From contig JAKSZT010054569.1 of the NCBI GenBank assembly GCA_026826555.1, positions 2,718,258 through 2,782,257 on the forward strand: a stretch of DNA of 64,000 nucleotides, read 5' to 3'. The position numbers and the translations under genes were made by a program. Each line of letters opens with the position of its first letter. Position 1 is the first letter of the stretch. The notes beneath the pieces were generated by a model that had not been told where the DNA came from, searched no databases, and saw nothing but the letters and a program-made list of their open reading frames with translations. Of the stretch, positions 28,290-42,080 are shown in pieces. Source of the stretch: Tolypeutes matacus (Eukaryota > Chordata > Mammalia > Cingulata > Chlamyphoridae).

Positions 28290-29590
28290 AGGAAAGTACG
28301 AGATACTAAAACAAAGACAGGCTATCTTTGTCAAAAAGCTAATGATAAAATTAAAGATTTAACAATCAAAATATCAAAAGAGTTGATTTTTGGAACATTA
28401 TTAAAAAATGTACTAAGGTTCATTTAAAACAGATAACAAACGAGAGATCAAATACATCAAAAAGAGGGAAACAAGGGAAAATATGCCCTACCAGACATTA
28501 AAACAAAAATACATGAAAAGTAAAACTGTATCGATGCAAGAAGCAGGCAAATAAATAGAAGTGGAATAGATAGAAACAGATCTATTTTTTAATCTCAAGA
28601 CAATAGATAAGGGGAAAATCACTTAATGAATAGTGTTAGAAGAGTAGTTGTTTGGAAAAATATTCTATTTAGATCCTGACCTCACATTATACACCAAGTT
28701 AAATTCTGAGAAAACAGAAAGGAAAAACAAACACTAGAAGAAATAGCAAATATTTATCTAATCTTTGGTGAAGGGAAGATTCCATTATCTATAAAATAGA
28801 TGGAAGAATCACAAATGAAAGAAATCAATAGATTTGGCTATCTTATGCTGAAAATAGAATTAAAAAATTAACAGAAGTGTTTGAATTTATGAAAAAAATT
28901 AATATCTTTGATATATAAAGAATGTCTACAGATCAGAAAAAGAAATTGGTACTAAAACAATATGCCCCTATGGATAAACATGGGCAAAAGATCAGAAGAC
29001 AATTCAGAGGGAAAATGAAGCAAATTAATAAAAACTTGGGAAAAATTCAAACAGGCTAATTATTTCGTCAATAGACAATTTAAGGTGTTCTATCATTTTT
29101 TTTTTTTTTGCTTTAAAATCAGCAAACGTTCTCTTCTATTAATAAGAATACTCAGTGTTGGGGAGAGTGAAAGCACTCTTGTACAATTGCTGGTAGTACA
29201 TGTTTAGAGTGACACATTTAGAAATCAAATTGGCAATAAGCACCAAGAAATTTTCAATGTTCATATTCTTTTGATCTAATAATTCCAGTACAATTATCCT
29301 AGTTTTTACTAGATAATCCTAATGCAATATTCAGAGGATTATCCTAGGGAAATTGCCTTTTAAAAAAATGCACAAAGATGTTCACCACAGTATTTTAAAC
29401 ATTTGTAAAAATGAAAACAATAGTGAAATGGCAAGGCCAATGAATGGCATGACCACTCAATGGAATGTTTTGCAACCATTTCCAATTCTATTTGTAAAAA
29501 TGTTGTATTACCATGGAAAATGTTCATGCTATCATGGAATGTGGGAAAAAAAATCAAGGTCCAATATTACATATTAAATACAATCGAAAT
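28290..29590 (+). repeat. Ancient L1 (L1M-like) ORF2 and 3' remnants
   Basis: 'AAATATGCCCTACCAGACATT', 'GAAGCAGGCAAATAAATAG' and 'TAAATTCTGAGAAAACAGAA' are decayed ORF2 wording. From 29330 the order 'AAAGATGTTCACCACAGTAT', 'AATGGAATGTTTTGCAACCA' and 'TGTGGGAAAAAAAATCAAGG' is that of an L1M-type 3' end. There are no usable frames. Confidence 0.55.
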
Positions 29591-29618
29591 TATGTTCTTA
29601 AAAAAACCAAAGCACAGG

Positions 29619-29714
29619 GGAATAGATGTAGCTCAGTGGTTGAGCACCTGCTTCCTATGTACAAGGTCCTGGGTTCAAGCCCCGGTACCACCTAAAAAAA
29701 AAAAAAAAAAAAAT
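29619..29714 (+). mobile_element. DAS-SINE 250 bp upstream of ALK exon 27
   Basis: The body opens GGAATAGATGTAGCTCAGTG, has GGGTTCAAGCCCCGG and ends in about 20 A. The 11-bp duplication CAAAGCACAGG lies at 29608-29618 and 29715-29725. It is the insertion closest to an ALK exon in this window. Confidence 0.93.
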
Positions 29715-29850
29715 CAAAGCACAGGAATTTGACTGGAACGAAAAATGACAATTGAACAGTTAGGTTTCATGGAGCATGACATGTGGTACAGTCTCATTCT
29801 TTTTAAAAGTTCTCTAGTGTGGAAACGTGTAATGAAAAGAATATTAATAA

Positions 29851-30937
<1,087 letters not shown>

Positions 30938-31339
30938 TAAAAGTTAACCCAGCTAGGTGATAAAATGTATGATCATGATAATGGATGTTAATTATCTATA
31001 AAGTGAAATGCCCATTCTGTAAAATAAATGCTGGTAACAGCCACTTTCTTCACCAGCAGATGTCACGGCACCAGGCACTCCATAATATTAGAGTGAGAGT
31101 CATTTCGAATCACAGTGTTAACTAAGTCCCTACTGGGTACCTAATGTTTTACTAGACAAAATTGGACCTTCAGAGAGGTATGGAAAACACCTGCTCTCAA
31201 ATAGTTTACAGCCTAGCTGGAGAAATAACATGTAAAAGAACTAACAGTATACAGTTGTTAAATTATATGTTAGAGGGATTGAGGGAAAGTTCAGAGTAAC
31301 CTGGAAAAAATTCAGCATCATCAATAGCATTTGCACAGC

Positions 31340-31470
31340 ATTTGTAACACACAAATTGCTTTTCATGTGCGTTATCTCTTTTTGTCCTCTTTGAGGTAAA
31401 TATATTTTCCCCATTTTTCAGGCTTTGAGAGGTTGTCCAAGCACATGGTTTTCTAGCAATCGGATGGGAC
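31340..31470 (+). repeat. MIR-like fragment
   Basis: 'CATTTGTAACACACAAATTG', TTTTCATGTGCGTTATCTC, 'CTCTTTGAGGTAAATATATT' and 'TTCAGGCTTTGAGAGGTTGT' follow the MIR core order (...TCATTTAATCCTCACAAC, GAGGTAGGT, GGCTCAGAGAGGTTAAG). Confidence 0.5.
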
Positions 31471-32078
31471 CCTTTGCAGATCTCGCTCCCCTTTCCTTCT
31501 GTAACGACTATACATTTTCACTCCTCTCCCTCATTTTCAGGAGACCACTATGCCTCCTGCCTCTTTGAGAAAGCAGAGGCTAGCAAGTGAGCGTCCCTCA
31601 CTTTCCTCTGCTCTCAGCTGCCAACGTGCAGCTGCCCCCATTCTCAGCCCCTTCCAGCCAGGCCTGCAGGGGTGGTGTCCCCCTCCTCTTGAAGGCTGGC
31701 CCCTTGGCCTCCACCACCTACGGCCCCCCAGGGACTGTGCTCCTTCAGATAGCTCCTCTCTGCATGGAATCTGCTTTATTTGCCTCTCACTCTGCTAGAG
31801 TATCTCATTCTGGAGAATATTTTTGAAGAGAAAAATCATTACCTCTCTAAATCCCGTCTTAATTATTATGAAAAGAAAAAAATGTATACAGCTTCAAACT
31901 AAAGTAATTTCCTAGCCTCACTATTCCATCCTCACAAGCACTTTCAGCTCCAAAGTCGGTGAACTGGCCTTTATCTAGTGGACTTCATTCATCAAGTTAT
32001 TTGGGGTTCTTCAGAGACATTTTAGGGGGTTGTTTTGTAATAATGGAAACCACCCACTTAAACGTAGATACTTTAGAG

Positions 32079-32310
32079 CAGGGGTTCTTAACCCTTTTTG
32101 TTTCACGGACTCCTTTGCCAATCAGGTGCCAATCTACTGTAATTTATTTATGGCATATATTCATAAGTGAAGGAAATGCTAGATGTCAGTTAGAGGTCAG
32201 AGAAAATAAAGATAATAAGTTGATTTTTTTTTTTTTTTTTTCAATTCAAGCTCATGGACCCCTTGAAATCTTTCCCAAGGGGTCTGTGGCCCCCTGGTTA
32301 AGAAATCCTG
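32079..32310 (+). mobile_element. hAT-type DNA transposon with 8-bp duplication
   Basis: Inverted termini CAGGGGTTCTTAACC (32079-32093) and GGTTAAGAAATCCTG (32296-32310) match at 13 of 15 positions. A perfect 8-bp direct repeat CTTTAGAG flanks them at 32071-32078 and 32311-32318. An 8-bp duplication and a CAG.G terminus are the hallmarks of the hAT superfamily. At 232 bp it has no transposase and was mobilised in trans. The internal T-run (about 32226-32241) explains the ORFs seen there. I cannot give the subfamily. Confidence 0.85.
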
Positions 32311-32859
32311 CTTTAGAGTAGTTTTGCTCCAAAGTATTTCACATCCCTGTTCAAAGCAGGTGGTTATACACAAGCATACTTTAAATAGCTCACTATGTAA
32401 ATTAATAATAATGACGGAGGGGACCAAAGAATGCTTGAAAAAAGAAAATCTGAAGGTAGTTACTTTTTATTCTTCAACTGTTTTGTTGGTGAATACTGGG
32501 CCCATGTGTTTTTCTGTTAAACTCAAGAAATGAAGGTTTCTTCCCAATTTGAATAAATTATTAATGAATTAAATTTCCCCCGATTTAGGTTTTCTCCCAC
32601 ACAATCTCCTTAAACCCCTTACAACTGCTTCTGCTTTTCTATATTACAAACTAATACTGTAATGGTTGTTACTCGTAGCCATTTCCGTATTTCCTGGGGT
32701 CCACAAAGGGCCCCCTCACATCTAAGCTAGTTAAAGTGCTGCAGTATTGTGACAGCTGTCCATGCAATGCTGTCATCCAAACATACAGATTTTTTCTTTT
32801 CAGTAGGAACTAATTTACTGGGGAGGGAATAATAAAAAGGAAAAACTAATTTCAAATTT

Positions 32860-33075
32860 TTCCACTCATCTGTATCATTTGAAATATCACGTCCTCTGCA
32901 AAGCCGTTCCTGACCCCACTCCGCTGCCCCAAGCAGGTGGGTGCCTCCCAGTAGCTCTCGTGGCTCCCAGCGCACAGTTCCAATTTAGGACGTATCTCTG
33001 AGTTCTTCAGGGATATGGATGATTCTATATTCATCTCTCATCCCAGTGCCTCGAAACTGATACGCTCCCAATAAG
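32860..33075 (+). repeat. L2-like LINE 3' end fragment
   Basis: 'TCCTCTGCAAAGCCGTTCCTG', 'CGCTGCCCCAAGCAGG', 'CATCCCAGTGCCTCG' and 'CCAATAAGCGCTGG' follow the order of an L2 3' end (...GAAGCCTTCCCTGACC..., CCCAGTGCCTAG..., TCAATAAATG...). It is degraded. Confidence 0.45.
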
Positions 33076-33192
33076 CGCTGGTTACCTCACCTGTAAATAT
33101 GTTTGGACAGGTTATTTCTAAGTTACCTTCTAGATCCCACATATTTTGTCTGTGTCTCAAAATTTTAATCAAGTCATTTCTCCTACCTGTAG

Positions 33193-33885
<693 letters not shown>

Positions 33886-34340
33886 GCCTGCCGCCCACCT
33901 GCTCCTCTTCCTTGGGAACCCTTAGCCCACGGAGGAGGGAGAGGTAATGGTTCCCCCACAAACCAGACACCAAATGCCACTTTTATTTCTGTGCCAACTT
34001 GTTTTGAAGTGCCACATTAAAAAAAAAAAAAGCTGTATTTTCAAAATGCTTTAGAAAGGTTTTGAGCATGAGTTCATTCTCTTCTTTCGAAAGAAGGAAC
34101 TATCATAAAAATGAGTGACAAATCCAAGGCCCAGGTTCGGTCGCCTAAGGTTTTTATGCATGGTTGTTGTACACTTCCTTCTGCTTCTTTCCAGATGTGT
34201 GTGCTCTGCTTCAATGTAGTCCAAATTAGCTGTTTGTGTGTGTCCTAGTTGGAGTCATAGATGTTTCCCTATCTTGTTGATGTGACATGAACCATTGGAG
34301 GGGAGAGGGGACAGAAATAAAGGAGCCATTTGTACTGATT
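33886..34340 (+). other. ALK: ALK 3' UTR
   Basis: This is the sequence between the stop codon and the first AATAAA. It contains an A-run at 34018-34031, TTTTCAAAATGCTTTAGAAA, and the conserved-looking 'GGTTTTTATGCATG' and 'CTTCAATGTAGTC' stretches that I recognise from the human ALK 3' UTR. The end is set about 20 bases after AATAAA; the exact cleavage site is inferred. Confidence 0.8.
34316..34321 (+). promoter_or_regulatory. ALK: ALK polyadenylation signal AATAAA
   Basis: A canonical AATAAA in GACAGAAATAAAGGAGCC, 431 bases after the stop codon, at the place where the human ALK mRNA also ends. Confidence 0.8.
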
Positions 34341-35398
34341 CAGCATGGGGAAAGATATTCTTCACTCGAAAAGAAAAATCATAGGCGACTAACTGAAACT
34401 TCACTTTGATGCATTCAAATTGTGCCGATTCATCTGATGAGTGTAAGAAAGTGGTGAATAGTTTGGGTAGTATAGAGAAAATGTGTAGATATTCATCTAA
34501 ATGAAATGCAGTCATTCAGTGAGCTTTGAGTATGATGAAATGCCAGTACAGATCCAGAGATTCAAACTATTAATATACCTCATGCCTTAAGAAAACCCTC
34601 CTACTAAAAGTATAAAACTGAGTGTGAGGTTTCCTACTGATTAAAAAGTGAAGATTTAAATTATTAAGTACTTATTTTTTAAGTTTCCATTAAATAAAAC
34701 TTTCTGATCATTTAAAAACAAAAAAATTTTAAGCAGCAGTGATACATCAAAGCATAGAAACATATCAATTCATGGGCATGTGTGCCAATGGGTGTTAGAC
34801 CAAAATCTCCTAACAGTCTTAGTTATAAAGCCTACCGAATGGAAATGTTTTTACTTGTAGGATGGACCAGGTCACTGGAATGGCAGGGGCCCCAGGGATC
34901 CTAAGCAGAGTTTCCAATGCAGTACCCTTCCTTCCAGTGTTTTCCTGGGTTTTCTTGCCCGGGAATCATGTGTTCCTGGTATACATGGGAACACAAATTT
35001 GCTGAAACAGAGTGTAAATTGTGCGCCTGCAAATGCAAATTAAAGCAATGAATTTTTTGTCTGCATAGCGATGAGGAAAGGAAGTAAGAAACACTTGGAG
35101 TGTTGAGTTTGACACTGACGTGTTACAGTGGGAGTTCTGAACTTGGTTCTCACAGATGAAATTTATTTCCATGAAAACAAATTGGGAATCTGTTACATTT
35201 TACAAATGTACTAATGCAATAATGCTTTGCTTTCTTATTATCAATGAGTTTACATTTCATTCTTTTTATTCTTCTTTTCTTCCATTTCCATTTTCTTTCC
35301 TGGTAGTACCTGTGCCAAAGCATCAGTTTGGGAGGGAAGCATTTTGTATTCCTTACTAGGCACTGCAACATTCCCAAGCAAGAGGATTGGATTCCCCG

Positions 35399-35401
<3 letters not shown>

Positions 35402-35430
<29 letters not shown>
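35402..35430 (+). repeat. (TA)n microsatellite
   Basis: TGTATATATA... about fourteen TA units. A chance ORF runs through it. Confidence 0.95.
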
Positions 35431-36484
35431 CTACCTTTTCCCCGGCTTCTCAGTTTGATTAGGTCAAAATTTTATCTAAATCAAAATATCACTTTGAATG
35501 AGGGAAAGCATTATGTCCCAAGCCCATACTGGACAATTATTCATTTCTCTTAATGCAGTCGCCTTTCCTAGAACTGTAGTTGTGTACATCTGTAGAAACC
35601 TTAACACCCTGGGGACCACTGTTCCGTACCTGCTTACCTGCCAAAAATATTTTCATCATACATACATGGAGATGAAAAAGCAATGAACTCATTGCTAAAT
35701 AACTATACTGGTGAAGTTTAGGTTCATGCCAAATGTGTAAGTACTTACATACTTACAGATATATAATTATATAAACAATAAAGTCACAAAGCACCTGAGA
35801 GCAAGAATTATACTCTGAGAAACACTTTCCTAAAGGATAATGACAGAGCAGCCGTCAAAAAGCTGAGAAAATTCATTTTATATTTGTTACACCGGTAACC
35901 AATTAAACAGCGAGAGTGCTACATGGTTAGCCAACTCTTCACTGTCATTAACAGCAAAAAAGAAAAAAAACACCTTATCCCTTTCTGTTCTTAAAAACTG
36001 TAAATCCATTACATTTTCAGGTTGTGCCTTACTACCACAGAGATTGATGCGTTAATTTATTCTAATCGTCTTTACTGGTACCAATTTTCATATAAATGAA
36101 AGTACATGTGGATAAGTAAATAACTCCACACGGAGCCATGAAGACCTCAAGACGTTTCACTTACCTCGGGGTAACCCCTAGGTGTGATATTAATCTGAAC
36201 TACTGTCCACTCGAACGTCACCTCAGCCAGAAGACCGCAGCACTTCGGATGGATACTGTGCTCTTTAATATTTATTACCTATAACTTGAAGAGGCACTAG
36301 TAGAGCTATGTTAATGAAATCACTATTATAATTATTAATATTCCATGTCTATAAACAGGTCCCTCAAGAGTTCACAAACCATTCTATTGGGAAATTGGTA
36401 TTTGTGAGGAATGGTCAGTTTGTTAATATGTGGCACCTTGAAAATAGAGCAAGAGCGTGGGAATAAATCTGTATGTTTTTAAAG

Positions 36485-36590
36485 AGAGTATGGTCACTCA
36501 GTGGCTGAAAGACCAGATCCTCTTCCGCCACTTAGGGCTCTTATCCATACCTCAGTGTCTCCATATGCAAGATGAGGCTGACACTTCCCT
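36485..36590 (+). repeat. MIR-like fragment
   Basis: 'AGAGTATGGTCACTCAGTGG', 'CAGATCCTCTTCCGCCACTT' and 'CCTCAGTGTCTCCATATGCAA' followed by GATGAGGCTGA follow the middle of a MIR element (...CCTCAGTTTCCTCATCTGTAAAATGG...). Degraded. Confidence 0.4.
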
Positions 36591-38109
36591 TCGCTCAGGG
36601 AGAATACAAAATGTCAGCTCAAGCCCTCCCTCTTGAACGTCTTTAAATCGTCAAGTGACTTGGGGTTAGGTGTAGGGAGAATTGTAAAATTCAGAGCTTG
36701 CCTGTGCATTCCCTAACCTGTTACCAAAGCTCAGTGGTAGCTCTTATACCCACACAAGTCCAGTCCTCTTAAATCTTTTGTGTGCTTTACCTCATCTCTC
36801 GATTTTTTTAAATGACAGTAACAGGAACCCTACCAGACCCCAGTCCTTTCAGCTCAGAAGAAGGGTGTAAAGACTATCACACTCAAAACTAGGTTCTAAG
36901 ATTTGAAAATAAGAACCACAGAAATGAAAGTATCTAATCCATTTGAATGATTCTTTTTGTAATTTCTGACCTCTCCATATAGTTCCTGGTGAACTCTGTA
37001 GCTGTAAGATATTATGTAACTGTAGATTATCTTTTTTCTGTAAAATGTGGAGGCTTTATATCTAAATTCACAGGACATGCCACTAAGAAATTCTAAGGGA
37101 TCAGGCTATTTTAATAGATTTTCTCCAGTAATAGCTGGATTAAATTTCATATGAGTTTTGTAATCCTAAAACAAGTTGCACATGAATTCAGACTCCTCTG
37201 AATAACAAACTTCCCATGACAAGTTTCATGAAATTATATGAAATGTGTTGTCAATCTGTCTTTAATGAACGATTTTTTCAAAGGGGTCCCCAAAGAACAT
37301 AAAATTTGACTTTGCTAATCTCATTGCAGCAAATGGTTCCCCATGATGTTGTGTGAACATATAAAACAAAAACCTATAAACCTCAATCTGATGCCTAAAA
37401 TAAAAGATAATTACAGAGAACAAACAGTAAGCTTTCTAAGATTCCATTTTCATTGGGTATACTGAGTGGGTGTGTTTAATTTTTAATCTACCACTCAAGT
37501 ACAAAGCTAATTTAGCTCCAGCCTTAGAAGTTTAAAAACATCTGAAAAGCTCAGTAAGAGCAGACTACTATACACAAGTAGTAGGGGAGAGAGTTCATGA
37601 ACTATAACCACAATACTAAAGCAACAGCTTTTTCTTCAATGTTCAGTAAATGTCAAGAAAGTGTTACCTTCACGTGTACAGATGGCACTACCAGGCTGAC
37701 CTCAGAAAAACCTCAAGTACCAAAGTTCGTTTTTCCACCTTCCCATGGCCATCTCTTAAAACCCTCTTCCTGGCATCCCCTCAAGCTATCTCCCCACTCC
37801 ATAAATCTACTAAGGCCTACCTGCTTCCTTTTAAGCAGTTATCCACAACGATTTATTCCTCTATCACTAAAATGTTCATTAGGTAGGCTGATTTCACTTG
37901 GCGTTAGTTCAAAGGCTATCTAATAAAATTAATTTACACTAAGCCTTAGCAACCAGGTATTCACTCTCCCTAGAATATTTACATTTTAAGAGAGCTTATT
38001 TGACAACAGAGGTGAATATTAGGTTGATAGGATTTCTGATGACCGTCGTATTGTGGATGGGCTACCACGCATCAGTTACCTGAAGAGCAGCAGGTAGACG
38101 GGGCAGGAG

Positions 38110-38260
38110 TTGAGAGAGCTATGTACCAGACTGCAGTTATCTACCCAAGTGACTCTGGCAAGCTACTTAAACTCTCATTTTCTCATACAAAAAAAGCAGG
38201 GGTTTGGTCTCATCTGGGCCCTTTACAACTCTAAAAGTCTGTGATTCTCTAAGATAAATC
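38110..38260 (+). repeat. MIR-like fragment
   Basis: 'AAGTGACTCTGGCAAGCTACT', 'TAAACTCTCATTTTCTCATA' and 'GGTTTGGTCTCATCTGGGCC', ending 'CTAAAAGTCTGTGATTCTC', follow the well-known MIR order (GTGACCTTGGGCAAGT..., CCTCATCTGTAAAA..., TGAT..CTAAG). Confidence 0.55.
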
Positions 38261-41200
38261 CCGACCCTCAGCTCATAATCAGTAGGACCTGACTGATTCG
38301 TGCCTGTTCTTTTCCTTGACCCTGACTTAATTCATTTAAAGCCAAAGCCAATTAATTCAGTGCACAGGCCCCGGGAGCCAAATTTTATTTAATATTAATA
38401 CAAAATTAGACCAGAAGTTTAGTATCAATTCTCTGTTGATTCTTTGTATTCAAATAACTTCTTTGCCAATCATAAGAGCATTAACATACCAATATGAAGT
38501 TAATTGGGGATGGTTTCCTGAAAGCAGCAAAGCTGGCAGGACTGAGAACTGAGTCTACTTCACGACCTGCAGGCCTTCAGGGTCACACCACCTCTCTCTC
38601 TCGTTATACCTGCTACTGTTTCAATCTCACTAGCCAAGTAAAATCACAAAACTGAGCTTTCAGAGGTTATGTTTTTCCACACCTACTATTCGGTGACATG
38701 TGAGTGGACTTTTGTTTTGTCAGTTGTCCATTTGCACCTCTTGGAGCCCATGCCCAAAGCAAGGTGAGGAAGCCCAGAAGAGCCAGAGCTTTGGAGACCA
38801 CTGCTGAGGTGTAGATACGACGAGCAAGTCCTCCCTTCCGATCCACAGGTGTGGGCAGAACCCCTCTTTTCAAGTTTACAGACAACCCTTGACAGTAGAC
38901 GGCAGTTTCTTGAAACATTTTGTGAATTACATAGCTCTATAAAGGCTCTAGAAGCGGGGAATCCAAAAAGGTAGCCACATCAAACATCCCACCAAAAGCC
39001 AAAATTATGATGACAGCAGGCAGATGCCCTACATTTTAAAGACAGAAATTCATTTCCCCCATTGATGTGCCAATAAGCAGGTGGTGATGTCTTATAGAAG
39101 ATACGAATCTAAAGCAGAACACTGCATTGGATGTCCCACACCAGGGCGCGTAAAGTGAGGCCTCAAGAATCTCAAGCTATTTCTTAATTCCTTATTAAGC
39201 TCTATTCCCTTCAAGAAAAAAAGATCAGTTAAGAAAAGCATAATATTTTAACTGATACATGTAACTACTGAAATTTGGATTAGCAATCCATTTTTATTGG
39301 CAAGGTCAATAAAGGGGATTGAAAATTTTCACTTTATTCTTCTGCTCCATTACCAATAATGCAAAGTCCACTTTCCCCTATCATCAGTGAGACTTTTGTG
39401 ACTATTAAAAGTCATTTTTAAATCCATTTTCAGATATCTTTTCCAAAAATGCTGGATAGCGATCGTTGTCCTTCATGACAGGGACAGCCGGGGCAGCCAG
39501 TACCGTCGACACTGCTGCCTGAGTGGTAAGCCGAGTCTCAGAAGTTGCATTAGAGAAAGAATAGAAAGAGAAGCTTGAAGTTGTGCTTTTAAATTTAACA
39601 TGACTCATTTCGATGTCAGTCTGATTTTAAAAAAATAACAATTAGTTCAATTTTCAAGAAGGTAAGTCTGCTTCAGGTAAACTTGTGAAAACCCCTATTA
39701 CACTGGAGTTTAAAGAATGTCACCTCTGGAGATTGACACAGGTCAGGAAGACTGCGCATTTAGGCGCTTAAACCTGCTATGCTTCAGACATACCTAAAAC
39801 TCAGCAGAGCATAAGCGGACTAAGACTCCCTATTTCATTTCATTTGTCCAGAAGGCAGTGGCTAAATATTCCACAAGGCTGGGACCAAACTCCCAAGGAA
39901 TTTGGGACAAGGAAGCCTACTGGGAGCGTGTATACGTTTCTAAAGGTCTGTGGGGGCAACAAACTCATGTCCAAGTTCATTTATGATTTTAGAATTTAAC
40001 TGAAACCAGATTTATGAGCATTATCTCAGTGACACCAGCGATCACTGGGGACAGATTATATTTTAAGCAAAAATCCTCCATCTAAATACCTAAAATATCT
40101 TTATTACTCATAATTCAGAACTCGCTGTGCCCTCCTCAGCACGTCCTCCCCCACACTTCCCTATTTCAAACATATAGCAAATAATGAACAAGTCAGACAT
40201 GAATGCTTACTGCTGCTTTATTATCATGAGAATTCTATTCATTGTGAGATATTCTAAAAGGATAAGAGGACAAGTTTCCCCACCCCTTGGTGCCTTTCTC
40301 CCCAAGGGAGAGGTTATAAGTAGAAAAAAGTTTCATATCTACCAAATATAATGCAAATATATTGTCAATAATATGCGCCCATCTACTCTAATTTTTCCAT
40401 GTTTACTTCTTTTTCCCTCCTATAAAAAGGAGCATTAGCAAAATTCTGAGTAGAAAAAATTCCTTTTGCCTATGCAAAGGCAATCACATTCTGCTTGTAA
40501 TAAAATCTTAGTGGGTCCTACCTAACTTGTTCAGCCTGTACAGAAGTTTCATTTAAAATGTCTGTTGTAGATACAAGCAGCTTATGTGACAATGTTTATA
40601 AATAAGGGTCTATGTACGAAGGGATATTATTAAACAATTACTAAAATTATATGTGATAATGTGAGTTTTGTATTAACTACTGTATTTGTATGATAAATAA
40701 GTGTAGTGAAGCAAAGGGCATGAAGAAAAATAAAAAATAAATTCTCCTATTGACTTGCAAAGTGGCGATACACTATGTCTCTGAGTCAGTCACTGAGAAT
40801 TGAAGTAACATATCCGGTGAGCCGTTAAAATTACTAGATCTGTTTCTTAATTAAGAATGATCTTAACACACTGGGTTTCCAGCCATGGGCAAATGTGGCT
40901 TAAATATTATCATCATATATTCTAAATAGGCAGCCTCAAAACAAAACTCCGGGGGGGGGTGAGAATGCTTAGCACCTGAGGCCGGTGTTATGGACACTCG
41001 AATAGGATCCAATTTGTTCTCATTAGACCACAGCAGCCCATTCCACGTTTTCTAAATTTTCATCACATCAACACAGAAATCCAAAGCTGGCACCTGGCAA
41101 AATGGTTACCCACTGTGGCTTTCATCCCCGCTTCCCTGACCTGCCACCCAACTGTGTTCTCTCTCCTACACATCACTCTTTGGGGACAAAGTCGGGTACC

Positions 41201-41344
41201 TGTGATTCGAACCTCTCCTGCCTCCCTCCCTCCCCCTCACCTGGCAAAACGTACAAATGTATCTGCTCCACGCCCCACTCTCTCCAGGCCAAGTACCTGA
41301 AGCTGGCTAGAAAATGGCCATATCTGCAACAAGGAATGCCCCTC

Positions 41345-41490
41345 ACTGCCTTTGTTCATCCACCAAGCATTTACTGAACTCTACTAGGTGCCAAGTTTTA
41401 TTCTCAGTGTTTGGGATAAAGCGAGAACAAAAACAGTCAACAATCTGTCCCTCAATCAAGTGAGAAAAGAGAAATAAATAAGTAAAAAGT
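41345..41490 (+). repeat. L2-type ancient LINE fragment
   Basis: 'TGTTCATCCACCAAGCATTTAC', 'GAACTCTACTAGGTGCC', 'TGTTTGGGATAAAGCGAG' and 'AGAGAAATAAATAAGT' repeat the same order as 3415-3560, marking another copy of that ancient family. Confidence 0.45.
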
Positions 41491-42074
41491 TTAGCACAGC
41501 CAACAGTGGTAAATGCTAAGGAGAAAAATAAAGCATGAAGGGGATGAGGAGCTCTGGGGAGGAGGGGCAGGGGATCTCACAGAGACGACAATGTCTCCTT
41601 TCACCTCTGAAGAACATGTGGATCTCAACATTTTTAAGCACTTAAAAATATCCCCTCAATTACCCCAAAATATGAAAACAAAGCTCTTTAGCAGAATGTA
41701 GGTGATTATTTCTGTTTTTTGAAATCTAAATCCAAAGTGTTCCATCTTCCCCTAAATAAACAAGTGAAACCCTAACTGTAAAAAAAAAAAAAGGGGGGGG
41801 GGACTAGAAAGATTTTAGAAAACCACACACTTTTCTAAAATGGCCCTCTGCCCAAGAAAACAATCCTTATAGAAGCATAGCTAAAAACATAACTTTACAT
41901 GTTGAGTAGAGTGTATACTTTCTAAGACTCTTTATAGGGATAGGACAAATCCAAGCCAATTTTAAAAGAAACTGTTCAGTACCAAGCACATATACCCCAA
42001 GTTACAGAGAAAAGGAGAGTTGCCGATAAGGGTGGATGACAAGATAACATTCCAAAACCACTGCAGCTTCCCAT

Positions 42075-42080
42075 TTTATT
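42075..42080 (-). promoter_or_regulatory. CLIP4: Candidate CLIP4 polyadenylation signal
   Basis: AATAAA on the minus strand (TTTATT on the plus). It was chosen over 43763-43768 only because of the expected UTR length. Other matches further on (41397, 40216) would give longer UTRs. Confidence 0.35.

Larger units (their letters stand above)
34341..42074. other. Intergenic region between convergent ALK and CLIP4
   Basis: This is mostly unique, A+T-rich sequence of about 7.7 kb with few transposons compared with the introns. Recognised pieces are MIR-like fragments (36485-36590, 38110-38260), an L2-like fragment (41345-41490), a TA microsatellite (35402-35430) and homopolymer runs (40952-40960 G; 41780-41802 A then G). 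The one notable open frame is 39405-39620 on the minus strand (see findings). I see no RNA gene. Confidence 0.6.
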
